Positions 1 to 9,322 of a stretch of 64,000 nt of DNA are shown in pieces. Under the pieces are notes generated by a model. That model saw nothing but the letters and a program-made list of their open reading frames with translations. It was not told the origin of the DNA and searched no databases. Within the stretch, counting starts at the first letter, position 1, and the number at the start of each line of letters is the position of its first letter. The translations under genes were made by a program, and so were the position numbers. This DNA comes from Fulvivirga sediminis (GTDB lineage Bacteria > Bacteroidota > Bacteroidia > Cytophagales > Cyclobacteriaceae), in assembly GCF_016757215.1 (NCBI RefSeq), contig NZ_JAESIY010000009.1, positions 124,001-188,000 on the forward strand, read 5' to 3'.

Positions 1-88
1 ATGTTTCTGGCGTAATATTCTCTGAATCATTATCACAGCCAAAACTAACTACAAAGATTACTGCCAATAAAGCCAAATACTTTCTCAT
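1..88 (-). CDS. lipoprotein, N-terminal fragment
   Basis: The minus strand opens with ATG at 88 and reads 29 codons before the window ends. The protein starts with two basic residues (MRKYL), a hydrophobic stretch and a cysteine at residue 18 in the context VVSFGC, followed by an acidic DNDSEN linker. This is a typical lipoprotein signal with the cysteine as the lipidated residue. Only the signal and linker are visible, so the function cannot be stated. It is too short for ordinary ORF calling but the signal is clear. The 138 bp between it and the next gene hold nothing I recognise. Confidence 0.6.
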   Translation of the reverse strand, partial: MRKYLALLAVIFVVSFGCDNDSENITPET

Positions 89-226
89 TAGCCTGGGTTT
101 AGGTGGAACAAAAATCAACCGCAATCGATTTCTAAATCCAATATGAAAACTTTTAACAGAAAAAGCAACTAAATTTTACTGAAAGAAGCAGAATAAAATT
201 TTTTAAATGATCCGAGTGCTAAAACA

Positions 227-973
227 CTAAAAATTAAGCACTTCCTTTAAGGATGCATAGCCAGAACGACTTACTGATATTTTTGATGTATCCTTCAATA
301 TAGCTACATAACTATCTTTAGTATAGGGTTCTAATCGATCAATCATACTTACCCTTACAATATAGGAACGATGTACTCTTACAAACTCAGCTGCAGGAAG
401 AGACTGTTCCAGATATTTCATAGTTATCTGCTTTAAGTATTTCTTCCCCTCACTATACAAGGCCACATAATCATCTTGAGCCTCTATATAATCCAGCTTA
501 GCTGTGGGAATAATCACTATTTTATTTCCTGACCTTACTACTATTCTTTGTAACTGCTCAACCTCCTGCCGCTTTTCTTCCAGCAAAGCATCCATAGTTA
601 TAGGTGAAGATTCCAGGTTTTTTAATTTCACTCTTGCCTTTGCTAATGATTCTTCAAACCGCTGTTTTGAATAGGGCTTCAATAAGTAATCCACAGCACT
701 TTTTTCAAAAGCCTTAATAGCATACTCATCAAAAGCAGTACTAAAAATAATGACAGGCACTTCATCCAACAGCTCTAACATTTCAAAACCTGTAAGCTTA
801 GGCATTTGTATGTCTAAGAAAATCAGATCAGGCTTCATTTCTTGTATAACTTTAACTCCCTCAAAGCCATTGCTACATTCAGCTATAACCTCAATATCCG
901 GCTGATCCTTTAAATATGCCGAAATCACATCTCTGGCTAATTTTTCATCATCTATTACGAGCGACTTGATCAT
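227..973 (-). CDS. LytTR-family response regulator
   Basis: Two-component response regulator of 248 residues that would bind DNA when phosphorylated. The N-terminal receiver domain (about 1-120) has the acidic pair D8-D9, the phospho-acceptor D54 in FLDIQMP, the switch S/T near 78-79 and K99 in LLKPY. The C-terminal LytTR DNA-binding domain spans about 140-245 (VRSGNKIVIIP, VRVHRSYIV). It lies downstream of the sensor kinase gene and overlaps it by 26 bp, so the two are surely translated from one mRNA and form a cognate pair. Targets are unknown; many Bacteroidota LytTR regulators control their own operon and envelope genes. Confidence 0.93.
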   Translation of the reverse strand: MIKSLVIDDEKLARDVISAYLKDQPDIEVIAECSNGFEGVKVIQEMKPDLIFLDIQMPKLTGFEMLELLDEVPVIIFSTAFDEYAIKAFEKSAVDYLLKPYSKQRFEESLAKARVKLKNLESSPITMDALLEEKRQEVEQLQRIVVRSGNKIVIIPTAKLDYIEAQDDYVALYSEGKKYLKQITMKYLEQSLPAAEFVRVHRSYIVRVSMIDRLEPYTKDSYVAILKDTSKISVSRSGYASLKEVLNF

Positions 974-2024
974 TAGTTATTAGATTTTGTGGAATGAGTA
1001 AAATAACTGTAAAGCGTCTTCTTTCCTTTTGAATAGTAACTAGCCCTGGTATTCCATAGATAAGCTCAAGCCTGTTTCGGACATTTCGCAGACCTATTCC
1101 CTTTCCTTTTAAAGGTACAGATTCAGAATCGTAGCTGTTTGATATAGCAATCTTAAGATTACCATCATCGCAGGTACATTTTGTATGAATAGTTACCTCC
1201 TCCAATTGCTCATATATGCCATACTTAATTGCATTCTCATATAATGGCTGAAGTATCATATTAGGCAAGGTCATGTTTTCACACTGGCTATCTATCTCGT
1301 TTTTTATACATAGCCTATCTCCAAACCTAATTTTCTCAATATCCAGGTATAAATTCATTTGTAAAAGCTCTTCTTTCAAATTATGGCTTTCGGGGGCATC
1401 TCTACCTAACGAAGAACGTAGAAAATCTGACAATTTAATAACCATATCTCTAGCTATTTCAGGTTCAGTAATAGTTAAAGAGCTCACTGAATTAAGACTG
1501 TTAAATATAAAATGGGGATTGATTTGAAATTTTAGCATTTCCAATTCAGAATGCTTAAGCAAATCCCTCATTTCACTCTCTCTTTGCTCTCTTTCATTAA
1601 GGTCAGTATTATACTTCAAAAGATAATAAACCATAATAATAATGAGCAGGTAAAGTATTCCTACTAGCAACCTCCAGGGCATAGTACCAGATAAAAGGTC
1701 TATATAAACCTGATCGTCTGAAAAAATTTGACTAATAATAAGAAAGGCAATATAATCTATAAGTGACAAAGAGATCAGTAATGAAAGTGCTATGCTCACT
1801 ATGCTGGTAGCAAGCCCTTGCTGTGCCGGAGATACAAATTGAATAACGTACCAATAACTCAGGCCCAATGCAGCCATTAACAAATTAAAAACAGCACTAT
1901 CCAAAAAAGCTTGAAGCCAACCTATCTCATAATGAAAATGTAAAATACTAATGTGAGTAAGGGCTACAATTACCCAAGCTAACAGATAAATGAATATATT
2001 CTTGTTTACAAGTGGATGCTTCAT
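948..2024 (-). CDS. LytS-like membrane sensor histidine kinase
   Basis: Sensor kinase of 358 residues with a four-helix membrane part (about 10-140) and a short coiled linker rich in E/R (141-160). The His_kinase domain (PF06580 type) follows, with the phospho-acceptor H171 in the motif FQINPHFIFNSLN. The ATP-binding part has PLYENAIKYGI (N box) and GKGIGLRNVRNRL (G box). There is no periplasmic sensor domain, so the signal is probably sensed within the membrane or through the partner upstream. It starts 10 bp after the LiaF-like gene ends and overlaps the LytTR gene by 26 bp. Kinase identity is certain; the stimulus is not visible. Confidence 0.93.
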   Translation of the reverse strand: MKHPLVNKNIFIYLLAWVIVALTHISILHFHYEIGWLQAFLDSAVFNLLMAALGLSYWYVIQFVSPAQQGLATSIVSIALSLLISLSLIDYIAFLIISQIFSDDQVYIDLLSGTMPWRLLVGILYLLIIIMVYYLLKYNTDLNEREQRESEMRDLLKHSELEMLKFQINPHFIFNSLNSVSSLTITEPEIARDMVIKLSDFLRSSLGRDAPESHNLKEELLQMNLYLDIEKIRFGDRLCIKNEIDSQCENMTLPNMILQPLYENAIKYGIYEQLEEVTIHTKCTCDDGNLKIAISNSYDSESVPLKGKGIGLRNVRNRLELIYGIPGLVTIQKERRRFTVILLIPQNLITNDQVARNR

Positions 2025-2034
2025 TATTTATTAA

Positions 2035-2766
2035 TTATCTGGTAAGCTTTACATCACCGCCACCAAACATTACAAAGCCCTTTATTACCAATATCTTTTG
2101 AGGGTCTGGTACTACCTTCAAGGCTGATACCCTTTTATCACTAAATCCTCCTAGTACTGCTGAAACCTCCACATGCACTGTCCAGTCTGGTGGCACCACA
2201 ATAGAGGTTCCTCCAAACATAGCAAAAAGATCAAGTACGTTTACGCCAGGATATAAGTTGGCATTCCTAAGATCTATAGTAGAACCGCCAAAAACAGCAT
2301 TTATCCTACCTCCCTTAAAATTTTGAGAATCGATATTGATCTCATGCCCACCAAATACAGCAAAATCATCAATGTAGTCTATTCCCTTTTTTTTTTCGTC
2401 ATCTGTAAAGCTAACCCCCTGTCTATTATTATTCTCCCTAAAACCCCGACGAGTAATAAGCGATATACCAATGAGGACTATTACAGCAGGCCAAAATATC
2501 TGCCATATATTAAAGTGATGTAGCCATCCTAGATCTCGGGCCAGCAAAACACCACCTAAAGCAATAAACACAACGCCGACTTCTGGTTTTTTACGACCAA
2601 CTATTAAGTAAATACCAAGCAATATAAATAAGCTTTTTACTGAAATGAATACATGAGGAATAAAATAAGGGATCAGATCAAGGTTATGCAATAACAAAGT
2701 TCCGCCCATGATCACCAGAAATACTCCTAGCCATACTCTCCTATCATTATTTGAATGTTCGCTCAT
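2035..2766 (-). CDS. LiaF-like membrane protein (DUF5668 / LiaF C-terminal type)
   Basis: Protein of 243 residues with four predicted membrane segments in the first 120 residues, then a charged linker. A C-terminal beta-rich domain carries four copies of a F-G-G turn (VFGGHE, VFGGST, MFGGTS, MFGGGD), as in the LiaF-type cell-wall-stress family. It is first in an operon with the histidine kinase and LytTR regulator. In Firmicutes LiaF restrains its kinase; by analogy this protein may sense envelope stress and control the kinase next to it. That role is an inference from architecture and position. The start ATG at 2766 follows an A/T-rich leader. Confidence 0.8.
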   Translation of the reverse strand: MSEHSNNDRRVWLGVFLVIMGGTLLLHNLDLIPYFIPHVFISVKSLFILLGIYLIVGRKKPEVGVVFIALGGVLLARDLGWLHHFNIWQIFWPAVIVLIGISLITRRGFRENNNRQGVSFTDDEKKKGIDYIDDFAVFGGHEINIDSQNFKGGRINAVFGGSTIDLRNANLYPGVNVLDLFAMFGGTSIVVPPDWTVHVEVSAVLGGFSDKRVSALKVVPDPQKILVIKGFVMFGGGDVKLTR

Positions 2767-2945
2767 AATTTTAATGTTTAATTATATTCTATTTTACCTC
2801 ATTCATAACTTATCTGTTGAGCCTGATCGGTAAACAACGCGCATATACCGGTGAGTAACGAACTTTTCCTTGTAAAGTCGGCTAATATATGATAATAATA
2901 CCCATAATAGATACCCTTCTATACCGCTCTGCAATAAATATTTTA

Positions 2946-2954
2946 TATTTTTGC
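2946..2954 (+). promoter_or_regulatory. candidate -7 promoter box for fumC
   Basis: TATTTTTGC matches the Bacteroidota -7 consensus TAnnTTTG. It ends 25 nt before the fumC ATG. A clear TTTG -33 box at the usual distance is not seen. It sits in the 213-bp divergent region shared with the LiaF-like operon. Confidence 0.45.
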
Positions 2955-2979
2955 CAAAAACAGAAAAACCTCTTTATTC

Positions 2980-4380
2980 ATGGAATATCGCATAGAAAAG
3001 GACACTATGGGCGAAGTAAAGGTACCTGCTGACAAGTACTGGGGAGCCCAAACCGAAAGATCAAGGAACAACTTTAAAATAGGGGCTGCAGCCAGCATGC
3101 CACTTGAAGTAGTTTATGGTTTTGCTTATTTGAAAAAAGCAGCCGCCCATACCAATCACGCTTTAGGCGCTTTAGATGAAGAGAAGAAAAACCTTATTTC
3201 TAAGGTGTGTGACGAAATTCTGGAAGGAAAGCATGATGACCAGTTTCCATTAGTAATATGGCAGACGGGGTCTGGTACGCAATCCAATATGAATACGAAT
3301 GAGGTAATAGCCAATCGTGCTCACGTTATTAATGGTGGTAAACTAGATGATTCTAAAAAAACTATTCACCCCAATGACGATGTAAACAAATCTCAATCAT
3401 CTAATGATACTTTCCCTACTGGAATGCACATTGCTTGCTACAAGATGATTGTAGAAACTACCATTCCAGGAGTTGAAATGTTGAGAGATACATTAAAACA
3501 AAAATCAGAGGAATATAAAGATGTTGTTAAAATAGGAAGAACACATCTTATGGATGCGACTCCCCTTACCTTAGGGCAAGAGTTCTCTGGTTATGTGTCT
3601 CAACTTGACCATGGATTGAAAGCATTAAAAAACACACTGGCACACCTTTCTGAGCTAGCCCTAGGTGGTACTGCCGTAGGCACTGGTATTAACACCCCTG
3701 AAGGATACGCTGATTTGGTGGCTGAAAAAATAGCTGAATTTACTGGACTTCCTTTTGTAAGTGCTGAAAATAAATTTGAAGCCTTGGCTGCTCATGATGC
3801 TATTGTAGAGTCTCATGGAGCTTTAAAGCAATTAGCCGTTTCTTTGAACAAAATCGGAAACGATATCCGCCAACTAGCTTCTGGTCCAAGAGCAGGCATA
3901 GGAGAAATTAACATCCCTGCTAATGAGCCAGGATCATCTATTATGCCAGGAAAAGTAAACCCAACACAGTGCGAAGCCTTAACTATGGTTTGTGCACAGG
4001 TAGTAGGTAATGATGTAGCTATTTCTGTAGGTGGATTACAAGGTCAATATGAGTTGAACGTATTCAAGCCAGTAATGGCGGCTAACTTCCTTCAATCTGC
4101 ACGTCTAATTGGAGATGCCTGCGTATCATTCACTGAAAACTGTGCTGTGGGAATAGAGCCTAATTACAAAAACATTGAGCAACATCTTAATAATAGCTTA
4201 ATGCTTGTAACTGCTCTGAATACTCACATTGGATATGAAAAAGCTGCTAAGATAGCTAAGGCTGCTCATACTAATGGAACCACCCTGAAAGAAGAAGCCG
4301 TTAAGTCAGGATTTTTAACAGAAGATGAGTTTAATGAGTGGGTTAAACCCGAAGATATGGTAGGTAGCTTGAAAAAGTAA
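2980..4380 (+). CDS. fumC: class II fumarate hydratase
   Basis: Converts fumarate and water to L-malate in the TCA cycle, in the cytoplasm, as a homotetramer without an iron-sulfur cluster. The 466-residue length is normal for the class. The three conserved regions are present: [13 protein letters not shown] (96-108), [10 protein letters not shown] with its catalytic-site histidine (186-195) and the signature [11 protein letters not shown] (318-328). [10 protein letters not shown] at 138-147 is also diagnostic. The N-terminal [23 protein letters not shown] distinguishes fumarase from aspartase less sharply, but overall pattern favours FumC. It is monocistronic, divergent from the LiaF-like operon, and has a likely promoter at 2946. 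Confidence 0.95.
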   Translation: MEYRIEKDTMGEVKVPADKYWGAQTERSRNNFKIGAAASMPLEVVYGFAYLKKAAAHTNHALGALDEEKKNLISKVCDEILEGKHDDQFPLVIWQTGSGTQSNMNTNEVIANRAHVINGGKLDDSKKTIHPNDDVNKSQSSNDTFPTGMHIACYKMIVETTIPGVEMLRDTLKQKSEEYKDVVKIGRTHLMDATPLTLGQEFSGYVSQLDHGLKALKNTLAHLSELALGGTAVGTGINTPEGYADLVAEKIAEFTGLPFVSAENKFEALAAHDAIVESHGALKQLAVSLNKIGNDIRQLASGPRAGIGEINIPANEPGSSIMPGKVNPTQCEALTMVCAQVVGNDVAISVGGLQGQYELNVFKPVMAANFLQSARLIGDACVSFTENCAVGIEPNYKNIEQHLNNSLMLVTALNTHIGYEKAAKIAKAAHTNGTTLKEEAVKSGFLTEDEFNEWVKPEDMVGSLKK

Positions 4381-4504
4381 TTTTCATTATCTTAAATATA
4401 TTAACTATATTTTCGAATATTTTTTAAAATGCAATAAACTAAATTGTCTGAAATAACAATAAATTAGCAGAAATTTCAGACAAGCGGCCTACATTTTTAA
4501 CGGC

Positions 4505-4522
4505 CTAAAATTAAAATTTTAG
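4505..4522 (+). repeat. 8-bp inverted repeat just before a start codon
   Basis: CTAAAATT (4505-4512) and AATTTTAG (4515-4522) are perfect inverted copies with a 2-nt centre, ending 4 nt before the ATG at 4527. As a dyad it could be an operator; as RNA only a weak A/U hairpin would form. Two CGGCCTA copies sit nearby (from 4485 and 4501). Confidence 0.3.
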
Positions 4523-4526
4523 ACAT

Positions 4527-5174
4527 ATGAAAAGAATAACTGCATTACTTACGTTGGTATTGGCTGTAGCTTGGGTCACAAGTTCGTATGCTCAGCTTTC
4601 AAAAGACGAAGAAAAGGAGTGGAAGAATAAAGCAAAAGAATACAAAAAAAGCCCTGAAGAGCTAAAACAACTGGTGGAAGCAAAAGAGTCATTAGAAGGA
4701 GAAGTAAGCTCACTGAAAAATGAAAACACCGGTTTACAGTCAAGAGTAAGCGATCAAAATGCAAAAATAAGTGAGTTGCAAGAAGATATGTCTAAACTTA
4801 GAAATGACTTAGCAAGCGCCAGAGCTGAGCTTAGAGATGCCCAAGCAGCTCCCGCTACCTCAGCCCCATCTACTGACGGTAAAATGGTAGATGGAGTAGT
4901 TTTTAAAGTACAAGTAGGAGCCTTTAGAAATAAAGATCTTTCAAAATACTTTGATAACAATGAGAATTTCAGCGGAGAGAGTGAAGATGGTATGCAAAAA
5001 ATCACTTTAGGCCAGTTTAGAGACTATTGGGAAGCCGACACTTTCAAAAAATACCTAAGAGAAATGGGCGTGAAAGATGCTTGGATCGTTCCTTATAAAG
5101 ATGGTACAAGAGTAGATATAAAAGATGTACTAGAAGGAGTTATCGCATCAGGCGGGCCTTCAGACTCTGAATAA
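4527..5174 (+). CDS. secreted coiled-coil protein with SPOR-like domain
   Basis: Protein of 215 residues. It has a signal peptide (1-22, cleavage after SSYAQ), a charged helical region with heptad pattern (about 27-110) and an Ala/Pro/Ser hinge. A C-terminal domain from about 126 begins VVFKVQVGAFRNKDL and contains the typical FRDYWEADTFKKYLREMG element, which fits a SPOR-like fold. SPOR domains bind denuded peptidoglycan, so an envelope or division role is reasonable but inferred. It stands between fumC and recJ and is followed by a strong terminator, so it is likely transcribed alone. The exact family name is not certain. Confidence 0.7.
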   Translation: MKRITALLTLVLAVAWVTSSYAQLSKDEEKEWKNKAKEYKKSPEELKQLVEAKESLEGEVSSLKNENTGLQSRVSDQNAKISELQEDMSKLRNDLASARAELRDAQAAPATSAPSTDGKMVDGVVFKVQVGAFRNKDLSKYFDNNENFSGESEDGMQKITLGQFRDYWEADTFKKYLREMGVKDAWIVPYKDGTRVDIKDVLEGVIASGGPSDSE

Positions 5175-5198
5175 ATTTATCTCATAACATGTATGAAA

Positions 5199-5228
5199 GA
5201 AAAGCAGTGCAATTGTACTGCTTTTTTT
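5199..5228 (+). terminator. rho-independent terminator
   Basis: AAAAGCAGTGCAA pairs with TTGTACTGCTTTT (one G-U pair), followed directly by a run of T. It ends the transcript of the SPOR-like gene, 25 bp after its stop. Confidence 0.8.
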
Positions 5229-5252
5229 ATTGGAGGTCATTAATTTAGAGCC

Positions 5253-6959
5253 ATGGTGGAGAAAAGATGGGCGTTAAAAGAAGCTGCTGAAGAAGAGGTA
5301 ATAGAGAACCTACATAATGCTATTAATGTAAGCAGGCCATTGGCCAATATATTAGCTCAAAGGGGAATAGATAGTTTTGAAGCCGCTAAGTCTTATTTCA
5401 GGCCTTCATTAAAAATGCTGCATGATCCTTTTTTGATGAAGGATATGGACTTGGCTGTTGAACGTATAGAGAAAGCTATCGCTAAGCAGGAACACATTCT
5501 AGTATATGGAGATTACGATGTCGACGGCACCACCTCTGTAGCCTTATTCTTCCACTTTCTAAATTCTTTTTATCCCAATTGCGACTTTTATATTCCAGAC
5601 CGCTATAAAGAGGGGTATGGGGTTTCAAGGCAAGGTGTAGATTGGGCGCACGAAAATAACTTCTCACTAATCATCACCCTAGACTGTGGCATTAAGTCAG
5701 TAGAGCTAGTAAAAATCGCCGCTGAAAAAAAAATTGATTTCATTATTTGCGATCATCACCGCCCTGGAGATGAACTGCCTCCTGCAGTAGCCACCCTTGA
5801 TCCCAAAAGAGATGACTGCCCCTATCCATACAAAGAATTACCAGGCTGTGGCATTGGTTTTAAACTAATGCAGGCACTAACACAGCGTAATCCTAAATGG
5901 TGCAAAAATCCACTTGATTACCTCGACCTGGTAGTAGTTAGCATTGCATCAGACATCGTACCCATAACCGGAGAAAACCGTGTGCTTGCTCATTTTGGAA
6001 TAAAGAAACTCAATGAAGCCCCTCGTCCTGGCCTGGCTGCTCTCATGCACCTGTCTGGAGTTAAAAAAGAAATAAATATTACAGGAATAGTATTCGGCAT
6101 GGCTCCCCGTATCAACGCGGCTGGCCGAATAGATCATGCAAAGATGGCTGTTAACTTGCTGCTAGCCTCCTCTGAAGATGAAGCCTATCACTATGCTGAA
6201 AAGCTTAATATCCGTAATAATAAAAGAAAGGATTTTGATTCTAGCATTACTGATGAAGCTATCAAAATGATAGAAAATGATGACCTGCTAAAATCTTCAA
6301 AAACAACCGTACTATTTAAAAACGACTGGCACAAAGGCGTAATAGGTATTGTCGCCTCACGCTGCATTGAGCATTATCACAGGCCTACCATCATTTTAAC
6401 AGAATCAAACAATAAAGCAGCTGGCTCTGCCCGATCAGTACCTGGCTTCGATGTATACAATGCCATATCCAGCTGTAGTGATCTTTTGGAACAGTTTGGA
6501 GGACACAAATACGCAGCAGGCCTCACTATGGACATAGAAAATATCCCTGCCTTTCAGCAAAAATTTGAAGAAGTAGTAGCTAATTCTATCCCAGAAGAGC
6601 TCCTAATACCATTGATTAATATTGATAGTAAAATCAGCTTCAATCAAATCAGCAAAAAATTTCTTAATATTATTGCACAAATGGAGCCTTTCGGACCAGA
6701 AAATATGCAACCTGTTTTTTTAGCTGAAAATGTAAGTGTGGCAAGCTCTTTGAGAGTATTGAAAAACCAGCATCTTAAATTTATTGCACAGCAGAAAGGC
6801 TCTAACCTTAAGTTTGATGTAATAGGATTTAACCTGGCGGAATATGAGCCCCTCATCCGAAACGGACAAAATTTCAGCATAGCATTTAATGTTGAAGAAA
6901 ATAATTATATGGGTTATCAGTCCATTCAATTAAAATTAAAGGATATCAAGTTTGAATAG
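5253..6959 (+). CDS. recJ: single-stranded-DNA-specific exonuclease RecJ
   Basis: 5'-to-3' exonuclease on single-stranded DNA, used in recombination and mismatch or base-excision repair. The 568-residue length is normal. DHH-family motifs are present: YGDYDVDG (85-92), TLDCG with D144, and the name-giving CDHHRPG with D167-H168-H169. A DHHA1 domain follows with the [10 protein letters not shown] motif (about 409-418), and a C-terminal OB-like domain ends the protein. The first Met at 5253 fits the usual RecJ N-terminus. The 14-bp gap to lptB contains a promoter-like box, so lptB may be expressed on its own as well. Confidence 0.95.
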   Translation: MVEKRWALKEAAEEEVIENLHNAINVSRPLANILAQRGIDSFEAAKSYFRPSLKMLHDPFLMKDMDLAVERIEKAIAKQEHILVYGDYDVDGTTSVALFFHFLNSFYPNCDFYIPDRYKEGYGVSRQGVDWAHENNFSLIITLDCGIKSVELVKIAAEKKIDFIICDHHRPGDELPPAVATLDPKRDDCPYPYKELPGCGIGFKLMQALTQRNPKWCKNPLDYLDLVVVSIASDIVPITGENRVLAHFGIKKLNEAPRPGLAALMHLSGVKKEINITGIVFGMAPRINAAGRIDHAKMAVNLLLASSEDEAYHYAEKLNIRNNKRKDFDSSITDEAIKMIENDDLLKSSKTTVLFKNDWHKGVIGIVASRCIEHYHRPTIILTESNNKAAGSARSVPGFDVYNAISSCSDLLEQFGGHKYAAGLTMDIENIPAFQQKFEEVVANSIPEELLIPLINIDSKISFNQISKKFLNIIAQMEPFGPENMQPVFLAENVSVASSLRVLKNQHLKFIAQQKGSNLKFDVIGFNLAEYEPLIRNGQNFSIAFNVEENNYMGYQSIQLKLKDIKFE

Positions 6960-6960
6960 T

Positions 6961-6969
6961 TACTTTTGC
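6961..6969 (+). promoter_or_regulatory. candidate -7 box very close to lptB start
   Basis: TACTTTTGC fits TAnnTTTG and ends 4 nt before the lptB ATG, right after the recJ stop. If used, transcription would start at or inside the start codon, giving a leaderless mRNA. No good -33 box is seen, so chance is possible. Confidence 0.35.
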
Positions 6970-6973
6970 ACTT

Positions 6974-7705
6974 ATGATCTTACGAGCAGACCACTTAATA
7001 AAAAAATATAAAAAGCGTACAGTAGTAAACGATGTCTCTGTAAAAGTTGAGCAAGGAGAGATAGTAGGGCTATTAGGACCTAATGGAGCCGGTAAAACTA
7101 CTACTTTCTATATGATAGTAGGCCTTATAAAACCAAATGAAGGAGAAATCTTTCTTGAAGGCGAGAACATCACCCATCTACCAATGTATCGCAGAGCTAA
7201 ACTAGGAATAGGTTACTTGGCTCAGGAGGCCTCTGTTTTCAGAAAGCTGACCGTAGAAGAAAATATTATGGCTGTCTTAGAGTTACGCAAAATTTCTAAG
7301 GCAGAACAAAAGGAAAAGTGTGAAGCCCTGCTTGAAGAATTCAGCTTAACTCATGTTAGAAAAAACCTTGGAATGGTTCTTTCTGGAGGAGAAAGAAGAA
7401 GAACAGAAATTGCGCGAGCACTGGCCGTAGACCCAAAATTCGTACTATTAGACGAGCCTTTTGCAGGAGTGGACCCAATAGCAGTAGAAGAGATTCAAAC
7501 CATCGTAGCTAAGCTAAAGCAGAAAAATATAGGTATACTCATTACTGACCATAATGTAAATGAAACCTTATCTATCACAGATAGAGCTTACCTCATGTTT
7601 GAAGGTAAGCTTTTAAAAGCTGGATCTGCGGAAGAACTTGCAGCAGATGAACAGGTTCGAAGAGTTTACTTGGGTCAGCACTTCGAATTAAAAAGAAAAG
7701 TCTAA
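6974..7705 (+). CDS. lptB: LPS export ABC transporter ATP-binding protein
   Basis: ATPase of the LptB2FGC complex that extracts lipopolysaccharide from the inner membrane and drives it to the outer membrane. The 243 residues contain Walker A GPNGAGKT (35-42), the signature LSGGE (137-141), Walker B FVLLDEP (D161-E162) and the switch histidine H194 in ITDHNV. The text [23 protein letters not shown] is typical for LptB rather than branched-chain amino acid ATPases. The lptA, lptC, lptF and lptG genes are not in this window. It follows recJ and precedes the GH3-like gene on the same strand. Confidence 0.95.
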   Translation: MILRADHLIKKYKKRTVVNDVSVKVEQGEIVGLLGPNGAGKTTTFYMIVGLIKPNEGEIFLEGENITHLPMYRRAKLGIGYLAQEASVFRKLTVEENIMAVLELRKISKAEQKEKCEALLEEFSLTHVRKNLGMVLSGGERRRTEIARALAVDPKFVLLDEPFAGVDPIAVEEIQTIVAKLKQKNIGILITDHNVNETLSITDRAYLMFEGKLLKAGSAEELAADEQVRRVYLGQHFELKRKV

Positions 7706-7770
7706 GAGCCCTATTTCATTCGGAATTTGCTATTTTTAGCATTGACACTAAGGCCTAACTACTGTAACTC

Positions 7771-9300
7771 GTGGATATACTCAATTCCATATTAACCTGG
7801 GTGATGAAAAAGCGCATACATGATATTGAGCTTTTTTTAAAATACCCACATGAAGTTCAAAGAGAACTACTTAAGAAGCTCGTTACTGAAGCAAAACATA
7901 CTGAATTCGGCAAAAAATACGGATTTAAAGACATCAGTAATTATGAAGAGTTCAAAAACAGGGTTCCTGTACATTCTTATGAGCAACTCTTTCCTTATAT
8001 AGAGCGTCTTATGAAGGGAGAGCAAAATATTCTATGGCCTTCAGAAATCACCTGGTTTGCAAAATCTTCAGGCACTACTAATGCCAGGAGTAAATTTATA
8101 CCTGTATCTCAAGAGGCACTTGAGGATTGCCATTTTAAAGGAGGCAAAGACCTTATTTCGCTCTATGTAAACAGTAATCCTGAAACCAGAATGTTTACAG
8201 GAAAAGGATTAACCATAGGAGGCAGCCATCAAATCAATGAATTCAGCCCTGATTCTAACTCCTTTTATGGAGATGTTTCTGCTGTGATAATGAAAAACCT
8301 CCCCATATGGGCTCAGTTTATCCGTACCCCAAAACTGGAAGTAGCTCTAATGGATAAATGGGAGGAAAAAATAGAAAAGATGGCCATGATCACATCTGAA
8401 GAGAATGTGACCAACCTGGTAGGTGTACCCACTTGGACCATCTTACTAATACAGAAAGTACTTGCCCTAAAAGGAACCAATAATATACTTGATATATGGC
8501 CTAACTTGGAGGTATTTTTCCATGGTGCCGTGTCATTCACCCCTTACAGAGAGCTGTTTAATAAACTTATTCCTTCATCAGGAATGAACTACTGGGAGAC
8601 GTACAATGCCTCAGAAGGGTTCTTTGGCATTCAAGATGTAGCCAATAGTGATGACCTACTTCTAATGCTTGATTATGGAATATTCTATGAATTTATTCCC
8701 TATGATCAGCATGATGAGGAACACCCTGATACTTTAACCTTAGATCAGGTAGAAATTGGAAAAAACTATGCTCTACTCATCACAACTAATGCAGGACTTT
8801 GGCGCTATAAAATTGGTGACACAATAAAGTTCACCAGTTTATCACCCTATAGAATTAAGATATCAGGCAGAACTAAGCATTTTATCAATGCTTTTGGTGA
8901 AGAGTTAATTATTGAGAATGCAGAGAAAGCAATTACTATTGCTTGTGAAAATACAGGAGCCATTATCGATAATTATACAGCCGCTCCTATTTACTTCGAC
9001 GAAGGAAGTAAAGGAGGACACGAATGGGTGATAGAATTCAAGCAAAGCCCTTCTGACTTAGACACCTTCTCTCAATTACTAGATGAAAATCTAAGAAAAA
9101 TAAATTCTGATTATGATGCCAAGAGGTATAAAGACATGGCACTTGTAATGCCTGTAGTACATGATGTACCAGAGGGCACCTTCTACAACTGGATGAAAAA
9201 GCGAGGAAAGTTAGGCGGACAAAATAAAGTGCCACGATTATCAAATAATCGCGAACATATTGATAGTTTGCTAGAAATGATCAGTAGCACTCAAGTATAA
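7771..9300 (+). CDS. GH3-type acyl-adenylating protein
   Basis: Protein of 509 residues of the GH3 family (PF03321), known from plants as enzymes that adenylate auxin or jasmonate and join them to amino acids. The ATP-binding region WFAKSSGTTNARSKFIPV (about 97-114) and GRTKHFINAFGEEL (about 368-381) are the family's characteristic motifs. Bacterial members are common in Bacteroidota, but their substrates are unknown. GTG at 7771 is chosen as start because the residues before the next ATG (7804) keep the family's usual NSILTWVMKKRI opening. A hairpin directly after the stop ends the transcript. Confidence 0.85.
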   Translation: MDILNSILTWVMKKRIHDIELFLKYPHEVQRELLKKLVTEAKHTEFGKKYGFKDISNYEEFKNRVPVHSYEQLFPYIERLMKGEQNILWPSEITWFAKSSGTTNARSKFIPVSQEALEDCHFKGGKDLISLYVNSNPETRMFTGKGLTIGGSHQINEFSPDSNSFYGDVSAVIMKNLPIWAQFIRTPKLEVALMDKWEEKIEKMAMITSEENVTNLVGVPTWTILLIQKVLALKGTNNILDIWPNLEVFFHGAVSFTPYRELFNKLIPSSGMNYWETYNASEGFFGIQDVANSDDLLLMLDYGIFYEFIPYDQHDEEHPDTLTLDQVEIGKNYALLITTNAGLWRYKIGDTIKFTSLSPYRIKISGRTKHFINAFGEELIIENAEKAITIACENTGAIIDNYTAAPIYFDEGSKGGHEWVIEFKQSPSDLDTFSQLLDENLRKINSDYDAKRYKDMALVMPVVHDVPEGTFYNWMKKRGKLGGQNKVPRLSNNREHIDSLLEMISSTQV

Positions 9301-9322
9301 GAGGATTAGTTTTCTAATCCTC
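9301..9322 (+). terminator. hairpin between convergent genes
   Basis: GAGGATTAG (9301-9309), loop TTTT, CTAATCCTC (9314-9322) form a perfect 9-bp stem directly after the GH3 gene's stop. The right arm contains the stop codon of the convergent plsY gene. The T-tract after it (CTTCTTT) is imperfect, so termination is likely but not certain. Confidence 0.6.

Noticed and set aside
2825-2856. Short CGGTA/TACCG dyad in the fumC divergent region
   Set aside because: Only 5 bp per arm, so chance is likely; no known operator matches.
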